From NCBI RefSeq assembly GCF_900177735.1, contig NZ_FXBB01000027.1:1-34525 (forward strand): a stretch of DNA of 34,525 bases, read 5' to 3'. Each line of letters begins with the position of its first letter. The stretch's first letter is position 1. Both the position numbers and the translations under genes were made by a program. Shown here piece by piece: positions 22,236 to 30,641 of this stretch. The DNA comes from Dethiosulfovibrio salsuginis (lineage in GTDB: Bacteria; Synergistota; Synergistia; Synergistales; Dethiosulfovibrionaceae). The notes under the pieces are model-generated. The model was not told where the DNA came from. It was given only the letters and a program-made list of their open reading frames with translations, and ran no database searches.

Positions 22236-23305
22236 AGCTCCACCTCCCTAAACCCACCGTCCTCAAAAATATAGCCCTTGCTTTCGGGAAGAGAATCCCC
22301 AAAACGGTCGGTCCTGATCGTCCAGCCTAAAGAGGGAATCTCCCGAGGAACGGACATAGCGTTCCGGAGGGCACGACCGGACAGGGAGGGATTGACGCTG
22401 AACACCTGAGACAGAAACTCCATGGCTCCGTAGCTGTAGCGAACGGAAACGGAAAAATCCTGAGAGGTTATGGACCTCCAGTAATCGGCGAAATCGCCCT
22501 GAACCTCTCCTAGAGGATCGTAGGACTCGGTGTAATAGAAGCTTATATCTTTTACGGATGTAAGGTATCGATGGTTTTCGAAGAGACTCCACCGGGACAT
22601 AAAAATCTTAGCATCAGGCCATAGGGACCGGACGAACTGGACCGTCCAGAAAGAGACCGACGGGTCGGCGTATATCAGCACACCGTCGGGAGGATCTATA
22701 GGGTACTCCTGTAGAAAATCGCAGTCCTCGGGAAACTTGAAAAGGCCGGTAAAACGGACGTCGGTCTTCGACAGGACCTCCTTAATAGACCCAACCGAGT
22801 AAGGGTAGTTCCTGCCGGACCAGATACCCGCTAAAGACCGAACACCGAGGGAGTTTAGGATGGAGGAGATTATGAGCGTCTCCTGAGAGAACTCCTCTTT
22901 GACCCTGAAAAACCAGTCATCTATGCCGGAAAGGTGGGGCGAGGAGGCCACAGTGGATAACACAGGAATACGCAACCTTTCCGCCACCTCTCTGGCTTTA
23001 AGTGCCTGCCCGGAAAAAGGGAACCCCATGACCACCTTGGCTCCACGGGCCTTAAGCCTCTCTATGGCCGACGTAGGATCGTCGTCATACCCCTCCGTAA
23101 GCAGACGATACCTGAAGCCTCTTCCTGATTCTCGATGCCAATCCACGTACGCTTTAAGGACGGAGACCATTCGCCCCTCGGGAATGACCGATTCAGGTGC
23201 GGTGCTGTAGGCGACCCCAACTGTGACCATAGGATTCACAAAGGAGGAACCACTGAAGGCCATCCATGCCATCACCGCAGTCACCACGGCCAGAAAGAAC
23301 CTCAT
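22232..23305 (-). CDS. Periplasmic ligand-binding protein (LivJ/Peripla_BP_6-like)
   Basis: A 357-residue protein with an N-terminal signal sequence (residues 1 to about 20) and a type-1 periplasmic-binding fold. Characteristic segments are AIERLKARGAKVVMGFPFSGQALKAREVAERLRIPVLST (a long family-typical run around residues 78-117), FFRVKEEFSQE and GVLIYADPS. Such folds bind amino acids or similar ligands. No ABC permease or ATPase is nearby. The gene is coupled by 4-bp overlaps to a histidine kinase and an HD-GYP gene, so a sensory role is more likely than transport. No lipobox cysteine is visible. Confidence 0.82.
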   Translation of the reverse strand: MRFFLAVVTAVMAWMAFSGSSFVNPMVTVGVAYSTAPESVIPEGRMVSVLKAYVDWHRESGRGFRYRLLTEGYDDDPTSAIERLKARGAKVVMGFPFSGQALKAREVAERLRIPVLSTVASSPHLSGIDDWFFRVKEEFSQETLIISSILNSLGVRSLAGIWSGRNYPYSVGSIKEVLSKTDVRFTGLFKFPEDCDFLQEYPIDPPDGVLIYADPSVSFWTVQFVRSLWPDAKIFMSRWSLFENHRYLTSVKDISFYYTESYDPLGEVQGDFADYWRSITSQDFSVSVRYSYGAMEFLSQVFSVNPSLSGRALRNAMSVPREIPSLGWTIRTDRFGDSLPESKGYIFEDGGFREVEL

Positions 23306-25503
23306 CCCTGCTCAACCTCCGCGGGAAACTCTATCCTAAAGCTCAGGCCATCGCCGTCGTCAACGGTCATGCTGGCACCAAGCTGTCTTATCAGACCGTT
23401 GACGATGGTCATACCCAGCCCAGCCCCTTCCCCGATTTTAGTTAGAGTTCCCACCCCGTCATCGGAGACCTCCATGAGAACCGTGCCTTCGACGGTACGC
23501 ACTGATATAGAGATATTCCCGCTATCCCTTCCGATAAAACCGTGTTTTAGCGAGTTCGTCACAAGCTCGTTGACTATAAGGCCACAGGGCACCGCCTTAT
23601 CCACCGACAAACCGGTATCGTCAACGTCCAGAGATATTCTGATATTCCTCCCAGTTCCGTAGGTGGACGCCAGAGCGCCAGAAAGCTCCCCTAGATAGTC
23701 GGCTATCTTCAGGCTTGAAAAATGGGTATTTCTGTAAAGCAGCTCGTGGACATAGGCCATAGCCATTATCCTCGACCGGCTATCCTGAAGAACATCCACC
23801 AGGGAGGGATCGGAGGCCCTGGAAGCCTGTAGGCTTATCAGGCTGGCCATCACCTGGAGGTTGTTTTTTACCCTGTGATGGACCTCCTGAATCAGCATAT
23901 CCTTGTCCTTCAACGACTCCTCCAGCCTCTCGTTGGCCACTATTAACCCTGTGACGTCCTCTACCATACCAAGTAAAACCGACGGAGAACCGTCCTCTCC
24001 GAAGATAGGGACCCTGATAACCTTTAGGTGACACTGACCTCTAGCTGTCCTGCCGGTGAAAGATCGATCGTATTCAAACATGAGAGGATATCCCTTTTTA
24101 AAGGTTAAATTACCGTCCTCGAGCAATTTTTCAGAGACAAGTTTATCGAAAACATCCGATTCGGTGGCCCCAAGGGCCTGATCGCAGTCCACGCCGGTTA
24201 TATCGGCCATCCTGGAATTCCATATGACGTATATTCCACCGGCGGACATATCCTTGGCGAAAATCCCTACAGGCATATTCTCCACCAAAGAACCTAGAAA
24301 CTCTCCCTGAGAGGCCAGTCTCTCCTGGGCCTCTCTCTGCTCCGTTACGTCCCTCACTATGCACACACAGGTATCGGGACCGGCTAGATAGACAACCGTC
24401 TCAAGCATAAGCCCCATCTCGCCGCAGTGTCCCTCTACTGTGACAGCCCCGCCGGAGGCCACTACCTTGCCTATTGCCCCTGTCCAAAGCTGAGAGGTGA
24501 TAGGGAGTAGATCGCTTAAAGGGGACCCTATCAACCTTTTAGGGGATGACATCATCGAGGAAAAGGCGGCGTTACAGTCTAAGATTTTAAATCTATCGTA
24601 TGGATCAAGCTCGATAACCACGAGACCGTCTTTCATCATGGAGAAAAGCCGACTGTACCTTTCCTCTACCGACCTCTGGAGAGAGATATCCCGGACTATT
24701 CCCAGAGCCGAGACTACCAAGCCACCTTCCCTCTCCGGCACCACCCTTATCTCCGCCACCCCTTTAAACTGGTCGTTTATTCTGACAGGCGATTCAAAAT
24801 AGACCTTCTCCCCCGATCGTAAGATGGTTTTCATCGACTCCAGGTCGACACTGGGAAAGAGATCGGAAAAACCCGACTCCTCCATAGTCTTGCCTATGAG
24901 ATCGCTGGGCTCCCTGCCCATGAAAGACCGCAGGGCACCGGACACGTAACGAAATCGCTCGTCGCTGCCGACACGGAAGACCACGTCAGGAAGGCCCTCC
25001 GCCAGAGATCTAAACTCCTTCTCGCTGGTCTCAAGCCTCTCCATGGCGTAGCGAAGATCCTCGGTTCGTTTTAGAACCTCCTGCTCCAGCATATCGTTTT
25101 TCGTCTCCAGAGATTCCCTGGCCACCTTCAACCGAAGATGAGACTCGACCCGAAGCTTAAGCTCTAAAGCATCGTAGGGCTTACAGACGTAGTCCACCGC
25201 CCCAAGGGAAAGTCCTTTCTGTCTACTGCGAAGGTCCGATTGGTCCGACACGAACATAACAGGAACATGGCCCATGCCGTCGGAGGACTTTACTATCCTG
25301 CACAAGTCAAAACCGGAAACCTCGGACATTTTTACGTTGATGATAAAAAGGTCAGGAAGGACTTTTTCCGCCACCTTCAGGGAAGAGCGTCCATCTAGGG
25401 CTACGGCGACCTCGCACATAGGGGACAGCAGGTCCACCAATCTATCGAGGTCGTCCACCGAATCGTCGACTATCATCACCAGACATTTGGATATATCCTT
25501 CAC
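23302..25503 (-). CDS. Receiver-PAS-HisKA_2 hybrid sensor histidine kinase
   Basis: A 733-residue soluble histidine kinase: an N-terminal receiver-like domain (to about residue 115), a coiled segment, three PAS-type modules (about 160-280, 285-400, 405-525), then a HisKA_2 dimerisation domain with HHRVKNNLQVMASL and a HATPase domain with DDGVGTL and GAGLGMTIVNGL. The receiver keeps the acidic pair (VDDS) and the lysine (CKPYD), but Asn replaces the phosphoacceptor Asp (FIINVKMSEVSG, residue 56). GTG is chosen because GGAGG lies seven bases upstream. The ATG at 25521 lies ahead of that site. It begins the operon leading to pgsBCW. Confidence 0.88.
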   Translation of the reverse strand: MKDISKCLVMIVDDSVDDLDRLVDLLSPMCEVAVALDGRSSLKVAEKVLPDLFIINVKMSEVSGFDLCRIVKSSDGMGHVPVMFVSDQSDLRSRQKGLSLGAVDYVCKPYDALELKLRVESHLRLKVARESLETKNDMLEQEVLKRTEDLRYAMERLETSEKEFRSLAEGLPDVVFRVGSDERFRYVSGALRSFMGREPSDLIGKTMEESGFSDLFPSVDLESMKTILRSGEKVYFESPVRINDQFKGVAEIRVVPEREGGLVVSALGIVRDISLQRSVEERYSRLFSMMKDGLVVIELDPYDRFKILDCNAAFSSMMSSPKRLIGSPLSDLLPITSQLWTGAIGKVVASGGAVTVEGHCGEMGLMLETVVYLAGPDTCVCIVRDVTEQREAQERLASQGEFLGSLVENMPVGIFAKDMSAGGIYVIWNSRMADITGVDCDQALGATESDVFDKLVSEKLLEDGNLTFKKGYPLMFEYDRSFTGRTARGQCHLKVIRVPIFGEDGSPSVLLGMVEDVTGLIVANERLEESLKDKDMLIQEVHHRVKNNLQVMASLISLQASRASDPSLVDVLQDSRSRIMAMAYVHELLYRNTHFSSLKIADYLGELSGALASTYGTGRNIRISLDVDDTGLSVDKAVPCGLIVNELVTNSLKHGFIGRDSGNISISVRTVEGTVLMEVSDDGVGTLTKIGEGAGLGMTIVNGLIRQLGASMTVDDGDGLSFRIEFPAEVEQG

Positions 25504-25538
25504 CCGCACTCCTCCCTCCATTAACAGCTCACTCTTCG

Positions 25539-25567
25539 ATTATAGGGGATCGGCCATAAAAGGACAA
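25539..25567 (-). promoter_or_regulatory. Sigma-70-type promoter of the kinase/HD-GYP/pgs operon
   Basis: On the minus strand TTGTCC (25567-25562) and TATAAT (25544-25539) are separated by 17 bp, 36 bases before the kinase GTG. The -35 element lies in the foot of the gamma-glutamyltransferase terminator stem. Confidence 0.7.
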
Positions 25568-25599
25568 AGAGGACGGCAAAAGCCGTCCTCTTTGTCCTT
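25560..25599 (-). terminator. Terminator after gamma-glutamyltransferase (18-bp perfect stem)
   Basis: Two 18-bp arms (25560-25577 and 25582-25599) pair perfectly around a 4-base loop. On the minus strand TTTTAT follows. It starts 16 bp past the ggt stop and separates the ggt operon from the kinase/pgs operon. Confidence 0.85.
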
Positions 25600-25614
25600 G
25601 TTTAGATAAAAAAA

Positions 25615-27306
25615 CTAGTAGCCTACGACGTCGCCGTCCCTGCGGGAGTCGGCACCGCCGATAAGCAAACCTTTTCCGGAGTCAAACAGGATTCCCTGGG
25701 CTCCGCCGAAATAGAGGTCGTAATCTCCACGGACCTTGACCTCATGGCCTCTCAGCTTAAGGGCCTCCACGGTGGACTCAGGAATCCGGGACTCAAGCTG
25801 AAGGACATCGGGCTTGGCTCCTAAGACCCTGGCGGTAAACCGAGGGGCCTCTATAGCCTCGTCCATGGACATGCCGAAGTCTATGACGTTGCTCATTATC
25901 TGGGCTACCGAGGTGATGATCCTCCAGGCTCCAGGGGTTCCTACGGACATAAAGGGCTTTCCGTCGGGATCGAGAACGATCGTCGGGCTCATGGACGAAA
26001 GAGGTCTCTTGCCGGGCTCAGGGGAATTGACGCTCTCTGGGTTTGTGGAGAAATCGTCCATCTCGTTGTTGTACACGAAGCCGTACTCAGGGTCGATCAG
26101 ACAGGATCCGAAGAAGTAGTTCACCGTCTGGGTAACCGCCACGATGTTCCCCGCTGCGTCGGCGACGGAGAAATGGGTCGTCGACCAGTGCTCGTCCACC
26201 GAAGGATCGGTAGCGGGAACCTCCTGCATGGCCTTGCCGTCGTCGATACGGTCCGCCAGCATTTTGGCGTACTTCTTTGACTCGAGCATCTCGAAGGGGA
26301 TGTTTAGGAAGGAGGGATCCCCCAAAAAGTTTCCTCTGTCGGAGAAGGCCATCTTAAAGGCCTCGGTCATATAGTGAATCGTCTTAGGCGAGTTATGCCC
26401 CCAGTCGGAAAGGGGGAAGTTCTCCAGGATATTCAGGGACTCGACCAAGGTGATGCCGCCGGAGGAAGGAGGGCTCATAGAGTAGATCTTATAGCCTCTG
26501 TAGGTTCCCTCCGCAGGGACCCGAAGGACGGGCTTGTATCTCTGAAGGTCGTTGGCGGTCATGATTCCGCCCTGCTTCTGTATGTTGTCAACCATAGAGT
26601 GACCTATAGGACCGTTGTAGAAGGCCCCTATACCGTCTTTAGCCAGAAGCCTGAAGGCCTTCGCCAGGTTAGGCTGGGTAACCTTCTGCCCTGCCTCCAG
26701 AGGAAGTCCGTCCATAAGGAAAGGATTGGCCTTCTCAGGGGTGAACTTGGAGAGGTTTTCAAAGTTGCTCTCCACCGCCTTAGCGACCGTCGGGGAAAGC
26801 TCAAAACCCTCCTCCGCCAGCCGGATAGCCGGTTGAATAACCTCAGCCAAGGTCATTGTCCCGTACTGATCGAGGGCCATCTGGTACCCCGCCAAAGTTC
26901 CAGGGACGCCGACCGCCAGAGGACCGTAGACGCCGAGTTTCTCCGCTTTGGCCTTCTCCGAGGCGTACATGTCCTTAGTCGAGGCTCCCGGGGCCTCCTC
27001 ACGGTAATCTATGGCGATAACCTTGCCGGTGTCCGCCAGTCGGACCACCATAAACCCGCCACCGCCGATACCGGAGGCGTTGGACTCCACTACGTTAAGC
27101 GCGAGCCCCGTCGCTACCGCTGCGTCGACGGCGTTACCGCCTTTTTTGAGGATCTCAACCCCCGCCTCAGCGGCCAGCTTGCTCGCCGCCGCCACCATAC
27201 CTTTCGACGCAGTAACGTCCTTAGGATCGTGGGGAGAACCGAAGGCCGCCGTCGCCGACACCGCTATCGCAACCGATAGGGCAAAAACCAATGAACGTCT
27301 ACTCAC
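25615..27306 (-). CDS. ggt: Gamma-glutamyltransferase (secreted)
   Basis: A 563-residue N-terminal-nucleophile enzyme with a signal peptide (about residues 1-23, ending AFGS). The precursor cleaves itself before Thr376 (STTHFSVAD), which becomes the nucleophile of the small subunit. NEMDDFS, RPLSSMSPT and the GIGGGGFM segment near residue 80 are conserved substrate-site motifs. It hydrolyses or transfers gamma-glutamyl groups from glutathione, gamma-glutamyl peptides or poly-gamma-glutamate in the periplasm or outside. It is last in an operon with a zinc hydrolase and a permease and lies next to the pgs operon, which suggests a link to polymer turnover. Only 24 bp separates it from the gene before. 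Confidence 0.94.
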   Translation of the reverse strand: MSRRSLVFALSVAIAVSATAAFGSPHDPKDVTASKGMVAAASKLAAEAGVEILKKGGNAVDAAVATGLALNVVESNASGIGGGGFMVVRLADTGKVIAIDYREEAPGASTKDMYASEKAKAEKLGVYGPLAVGVPGTLAGYQMALDQYGTMTLAEVIQPAIRLAEEGFELSPTVAKAVESNFENLSKFTPEKANPFLMDGLPLEAGQKVTQPNLAKAFRLLAKDGIGAFYNGPIGHSMVDNIQKQGGIMTANDLQRYKPVLRVPAEGTYRGYKIYSMSPPSSGGITLVESLNILENFPLSDWGHNSPKTIHYMTEAFKMAFSDRGNFLGDPSFLNIPFEMLESKKYAKMLADRIDDGKAMQEVPATDPSVDEHWSTTHFSVADAAGNIVAVTQTVNYFFGSCLIDPEYGFVYNNEMDDFSTNPESVNSPEPGKRPLSSMSPTIVLDPDGKPFMSVGTPGAWRIITSVAQIMSNVIDFGMSMDEAIEAPRFTARVLGAKPDVLQLESRIPESTVEALKLRGHEVKVRGDYDLYFGGAQGILFDSGKGLLIGGADSRRDGDVVGY

Positions 27307-27330
27307 TTAAAAATCCCTCCCTGCTTCTCG

Positions 27331-28488
27331 CTACTTTCCGTCGAAACGATCGTCCTCGACCGGCGACAGAAAAGCTCCTATGCCTCTCTCCATCATATCG
27401 TCGAAAGAAGGTATTCCCTCCACCTCGACGTCTCCGCCTTCTTTAACATCACCTAACATATCCATAAACATCTTCATCGACGCTACGTGTCTGGCGGTCC
27501 TCAGGTCTAAAGTCTGATCTCCCTCGTAGGGGATGAACAGACGGCCCAGTGCCGCCGCTTTGAGGTAGGCCTTATCCTTTCCGGTCAGAGCAAGGGCCTC
27601 GTCGGTCCTCCCTCTGAGACGGCCCTGGCTGGGGTTGCCAGTCTCCATCAGAATAGCCATAGCACCGGTATGGTCGCCCCACTCCCTGTGGCTAAGCCCT
27701 CTGAAGTTCACAGGAGAGGGCTCGAGCCTCATAGGAATACCCTCCATCTCCAGCTCCATGGACACCATCGCCGCCAGCTCCATGGCCCTATCGTGGGCCA
27801 CGATGGCGTTTACCACCGGATATTCAGGGGAGGCCTCGTGGAGGTCGAAAGCCAGATCGACCTTCTCCTTGTTGAGCATCTGAATGACTCCATAGGCCAC
27901 CTGCTGGGTCAGAGAATCGTCGGGAACCCCTGGATAGGCCCTATTTAGGTTGCTCTTAGAGCCGCCGTCCAGCTTCTGTCCCGACTGGGCATGGATATAG
28001 ATATCCGGGGCGGGCCACTGGTAAACCGGATTGGTCGCCCTAGAGCCGTACCTAAACCACCTCGTGCCACCGTCTACGTCCAGGCTGAAATACTGGGGGG
28101 ACGCCTCCTGAGGGGAGTTATGTCCCATAGCGGTGAGGTTCGCAAAAGGCATGACTATAAGCCTTCCCTTGGTCACCTTGGCCCTCTCGAGATAGATTAT
28201 GGCAGCCATGTAGCCCGAAGGCTCGTTAGGGTGGGTGCCTCCCATTATAAACACCGTGCCGCCGGGAACACCGCTGTCCTGGATATAGACGTCCGTGTCC
28301 CCTGGACTGCCCTCAAGGGCTGGGAACCAATGGGACAAAAGGTATCTCTCAAATCCCTGGGCAGGAGCCACAGGGTCCGGTTGCCTCATAGCCAGAAAGC
28401 TACGGGCGGAGACGAAACATATCAAAGCCACCGCGACGCAGAGGGAAGCGGCGGTCAAAACGGAACCTCTAGATGATTTCACCGTCAC
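27331..28488 (-). CDS. Membrane-anchored M14/AstE-type zinc hydrolase (succinylglutamate desuccinylase/aspartoacylase family)
   Basis: A 385-residue protein with an N-terminal signal anchor (about residues 11-30) and an exported catalytic domain. Zinc ligands are His86 and Glu89 (GGTHPNEPSG) and His217 (FDLHEASPEYP). SNLNRAYPG (179-187) provides the substrate-binding Asn/Arg of the family, and ILMETGNP holds a candidate catalytic Glu. AstE-type cytoplasmic enzymes remove succinyl or acetyl groups from amino acids, whereas M14 relatives are carboxypeptidases. An exported form beside ggt points to trimming of glutamyl or acyl-amino-acid substrates. It follows the 48-residue gene by 6 bp. Confidence 0.85.
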   Translation of the reverse strand: MTVKSSRGSVLTAASLCVAVALICFVSARSFLAMRQPDPVAPAQGFERYLLSHWFPALEGSPGDTDVYIQDSGVPGGTVFIMGGTHPNEPSGYMAAIIYLERAKVTKGRLIVMPFANLTAMGHNSPQEASPQYFSLDVDGGTRWFRYGSRATNPVYQWPAPDIYIHAQSGQKLDGGSKSNLNRAYPGVPDDSLTQQVAYGVIQMLNKEKVDLAFDLHEASPEYPVVNAIVAHDRAMELAAMVSMELEMEGIPMRLEPSPVNFRGLSHREWGDHTGAMAILMETGNPSQGRLRGRTDEALALTGKDKAYLKAAALGRLFIPYEGDQTLDLRTARHVASMKMFMDMLGDVKEGGDVEVEGIPSFDDMMERGIGAFLSPVEDDRFDGK

Positions 28489-28494
28489 CCCTCC

Positions 28495-28641
28495 TTACTT
28501 TATCAACAATATACGCAGGATCAAAGGCACCAGTACCATAGCGGCGGTAACCTGCTTCCAGAAAGACTTTTCCTTGAACATACACCTAAGGACGAAGGCG
28601 GCCACGAACAGCCCTATTCCTCGATAGATCAGCGTCATCAT
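28495..28641 (-). CDS. Small 48-residue membrane protein between permease and zinc hydrolase
   Basis: This short frame is preceded by a very strong Shine-Dalgarno (AGGAGGTGG, seven to eight bases before the start) and begins MMTLIYRGIG. It has a helix around residues 8-18, the basic loop MFKEKSFWKQ (21-30) and a hydrophobic end VTAAMVLVPLILRILLI. It lies 12 bp after the permease gene and 6 bp before the hydrolase gene. It takes the place where a small TRAP subunit (DctQ, normally ~160 residues with four helices) might be expected, but is far shorter. I do not recognise a family. An accessory subunit of the permease is the simplest guess. Confidence 0.7.
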   Translation of the reverse strand: MMTLIYRGIGLFVAAFVLRCMFKEKSFWKQVTAAMVLVPLILRILLIK

Positions 28642-28653
28642 AAAGGCCACCTC

Positions 28654-29940
28654 CTAGAATATCAGCTTAGCTATAGGCTTGGCCATGAGGATGACCGCGA
28701 TGCCCCAGCCCGCCGTAAGCACCGCAGGAAGGGCGCAATGGCGAAGCACCTTAAAGTAGTTCTTCTCCCCTACGACCTGTGCGGCAAAGATCCCAGCGAG
28801 AGCCGTAGGGGGCATAAGATCCCCTAGGGCGGCCACTAGGCTCAAAGCCGCCGCCACGACTATCTCGTTCTGCCCAAGGAGTGCCATGAGGAAAGGCACA
28901 CCGAGCACCGAGGCAGAGCCAAAGGACGATACCGCTCCGAAAAGGGGCATAGAGATTGCGATACCCAGATAGAGGGTCCATGACGGAAGGGCCAGAGCCG
29001 AGACCACCACAAAACCTCTCACTCCGGTTAGGGTCATTATCTGTATGAACATCCCCACTCCCATAAGTATGCCCATGACCGGAAGGGCCTCGTCTATAGC
29101 CTCGGTGACCGTCTCCACAGGGTTCCATTTGACTCCCGATAGGAGCCCTGAAGCGGAGGCCAAAAGGAAGCTCAGAGGCATACCTAAAGAAGGCCAGTAG
29201 AGAGGTATAAGCCTCTCCCCTCCAAGAAGCACCACCAACACCACCACAGGAAGAAAGAGCCTGAGGGTCAGAGGGGTCCTGCTCATCTTGGCCAGCTGGG
29301 CCTCAAGGGACGCCTCGTCCTTGGTCTTTCTGACATAGGGATAGATAAGCCAGAGAGAGCAGACCACCGCCAGAGGCACGGTGCATATGAGCAGAGGGAT
29401 ACCGAATCCGACGTAGGGGATGTCCACACCGGCACCTATTATCATCGCCGGTATGCTAATAGGAGGAGCGATCATCCCAAAGAGAGCCCCCATGGATATA
29501 GCGGCGGCGGTCTGGAGAACAGGCACCCCGAGCTCCATCAGAACAGGAGCGACCAATGCGCCGGTAGTGAGCACCGCAGCTGTGGAAGACCCGGTAATCA
29601 TTCCAGGAACCATTATGATAAACATAATCCCCAGACTGAGGAGGACCGGAAACCCTCTGAACTTGCGGATAACCCACGCAGCGACCGAATCGAGCAAGCC
29701 GGTGCTCTGAATGACCTTCATAAAGATCATAGCGGTGGCTATTATCAGTATGGTGTCGACGTACCCAAAAGCCCCTTCCACCAGATGCCTGAGGGGAATA
29801 CCGTCACCGGCGGCCACCGCCCCAGCTATGGCCGCCATGGCCATAGCCACGGCTATAGGCAACTTCCAGGCGAAGGCGGCGAAGGCGAAGACCCCTATCA
29901 TCAGGAGGGTGTAAAAACCCTCCGGCCAGAACCACTCCAT
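28654..29940 (-). CDS. DctM-like TRAP large permease
   Basis: A 428-residue polytopic membrane protein of the TRAP large-subunit/DctM type, with about twelve helices. Internal repeat signatures are GSSTAAVLTTGALVAPVL followed by IAPPISIPAMIIGAG in the first half, and FGSASVLGVPFLMAL with LMPPTALAG in the second. The length matches DctM (~425). It would import an organic or amino acid with a sodium or proton gradient. No DctP-type binding protein or normal DctQ is encoded nearby. The secreted DUF6305-like protein ahead of it (9-bp gap) could act as binding component, which is inference. Confidence 0.85.
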   Translation of the reverse strand: MEWFWPEGFYTLLMIGVFAFAAFAWKLPIAVAMAMAAIAGAVAAGDGIPLRHLVEGAFGYVDTILIIATAMIFMKVIQSTGLLDSVAAWVIRKFRGFPVLLSLGIMFIIMVPGMITGSSTAAVLTTGALVAPVLMELGVPVLQTAAAISMGALFGMIAPPISIPAMIIGAGVDIPYVGFGIPLLICTVPLAVVCSLWLIYPYVRKTKDEASLEAQLAKMSRTPLTLRLFLPVVVLVVLLGGERLIPLYWPSLGMPLSFLLASASGLLSGVKWNPVETVTEAIDEALPVMGILMGVGMFIQIMTLTGVRGFVVVSALALPSWTLYLGIAISMPLFGAVSSFGSASVLGVPFLMALLGQNEIVVAAALSLVAALGDLMPPTALAGIFAAQVVGEKNYFKVLRHCALPAVLTAGWGIAVILMAKPIAKLIF

Positions 29941-29949
29941 CGGGGTACT

Positions 29950-30504
29950 CTAATTGACTCCCCAGGAGGAGAGTACCGTTCCCAGAGGTTCTTTCGTCCC
30001 TCTGACGTTTTCCGCCGAGAGGATCTCGACCTTACCGTCGACCAGTTTAGAGAACAGGCCGTCCATGTCGGTGTTATCCCTGTCGACCACGATAAGGGCA
30101 TCGGAGAACGGAACGGCGGCGGAGATAAACAGGTCCGACAGAGTTCCCCTTCTTCCCGGACCACCTACGTGCATGACGAGGATCTTCATGCCGTCGGCCT
30201 GAGCCTTCTCCATAAGGGCTTTAGACCTAGCGACCTCCTGATCCTTATCGATTCCGGCGGCACCGAGACCTTTAGAACTTCCTCCCACCACGGCGATGAG
30301 GACCTTCTGACCATCGAGGTCGGTGGCCTTCATAAGGGCCTCGTAATCGGGAGTGATTTTAAGGGACTTTAGGACCACCTTGACCATCATAGCGTCAGGG
30401 CTCTGTCCTATGGACGTAAGAGCCACGTCGGCGGCACAGGAAACGCTGGCGACGGCGACTACCAATGCCAGAGCTGAGATTAGAGCGGATACACGAAGTT
30501 TCAT
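29950..30504 (-). CDS. Secreted DUF6305-like protein
   Basis: A 184-residue protein with a clear signal peptide (MKLRVSALISALALVVAV, cleavage probably after SCA near residue 24). The mature part has alternating strands and helices with VLIAVVGGSSKGLGAAGID, MKILVMHVGGPGRRG and DALIVVDRDNTDMDG, suggesting a Rossmann-like fold. I associate it with the DUF6305 family from memory; function unknown. It is first in the operon with the permease, zinc hydrolase and ggt. AGGAGG lies seven bases upstream of the ATG. A weak -10 candidate (TATACT, 30556-30551) is visible upstream, but no convincing -35. Confidence 0.75.
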   Translation of the reverse strand: MKLRVSALISALALVVAVASVSCAADVALTSIGQSPDAMMVKVVLKSLKITPDYEALMKATDLDGQKVLIAVVGGSSKGLGAAGIDKDQEVARSKALMEKAQADGMKILVMHVGGPGRRGTLSDLFISAAVPFSDALIVVDRDNTDMDGLFSKLVDGKVEILSAENVRGTKEPLGTVLSSWGVN

Positions 30505-30608
30505 AGGGAAATCCTCCTAAATAGAATAATAAGATCGCTTGCACTCTCAAAGTATAGCCTATCACCATCGCACAGGGCCATAGTTTCTCTCGTTTCTCTC
30601 TCCGCTAA

Positions 30609-30641
30609 AAAAAGAGGACCGCCTAAGGCGGTCCTCTTTTT
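30609..30641 (-). terminator. Terminator after the chemoreceptor gene
   Basis: A 15-bp perfect stem (30609-30623 with 30627-30641), loop TAA, and a T tract on the minus strand. The receptor's TAA stop lies at the foot of the stem. Confidence 0.85.

Noticed and set aside
26374..27279. A 301-codon frame antisense to ggt
   Set aside because: Rich in Arg, Gly and His as expected from the complement of a GC-rich gene; ggt motifs on the other strand are decisive.
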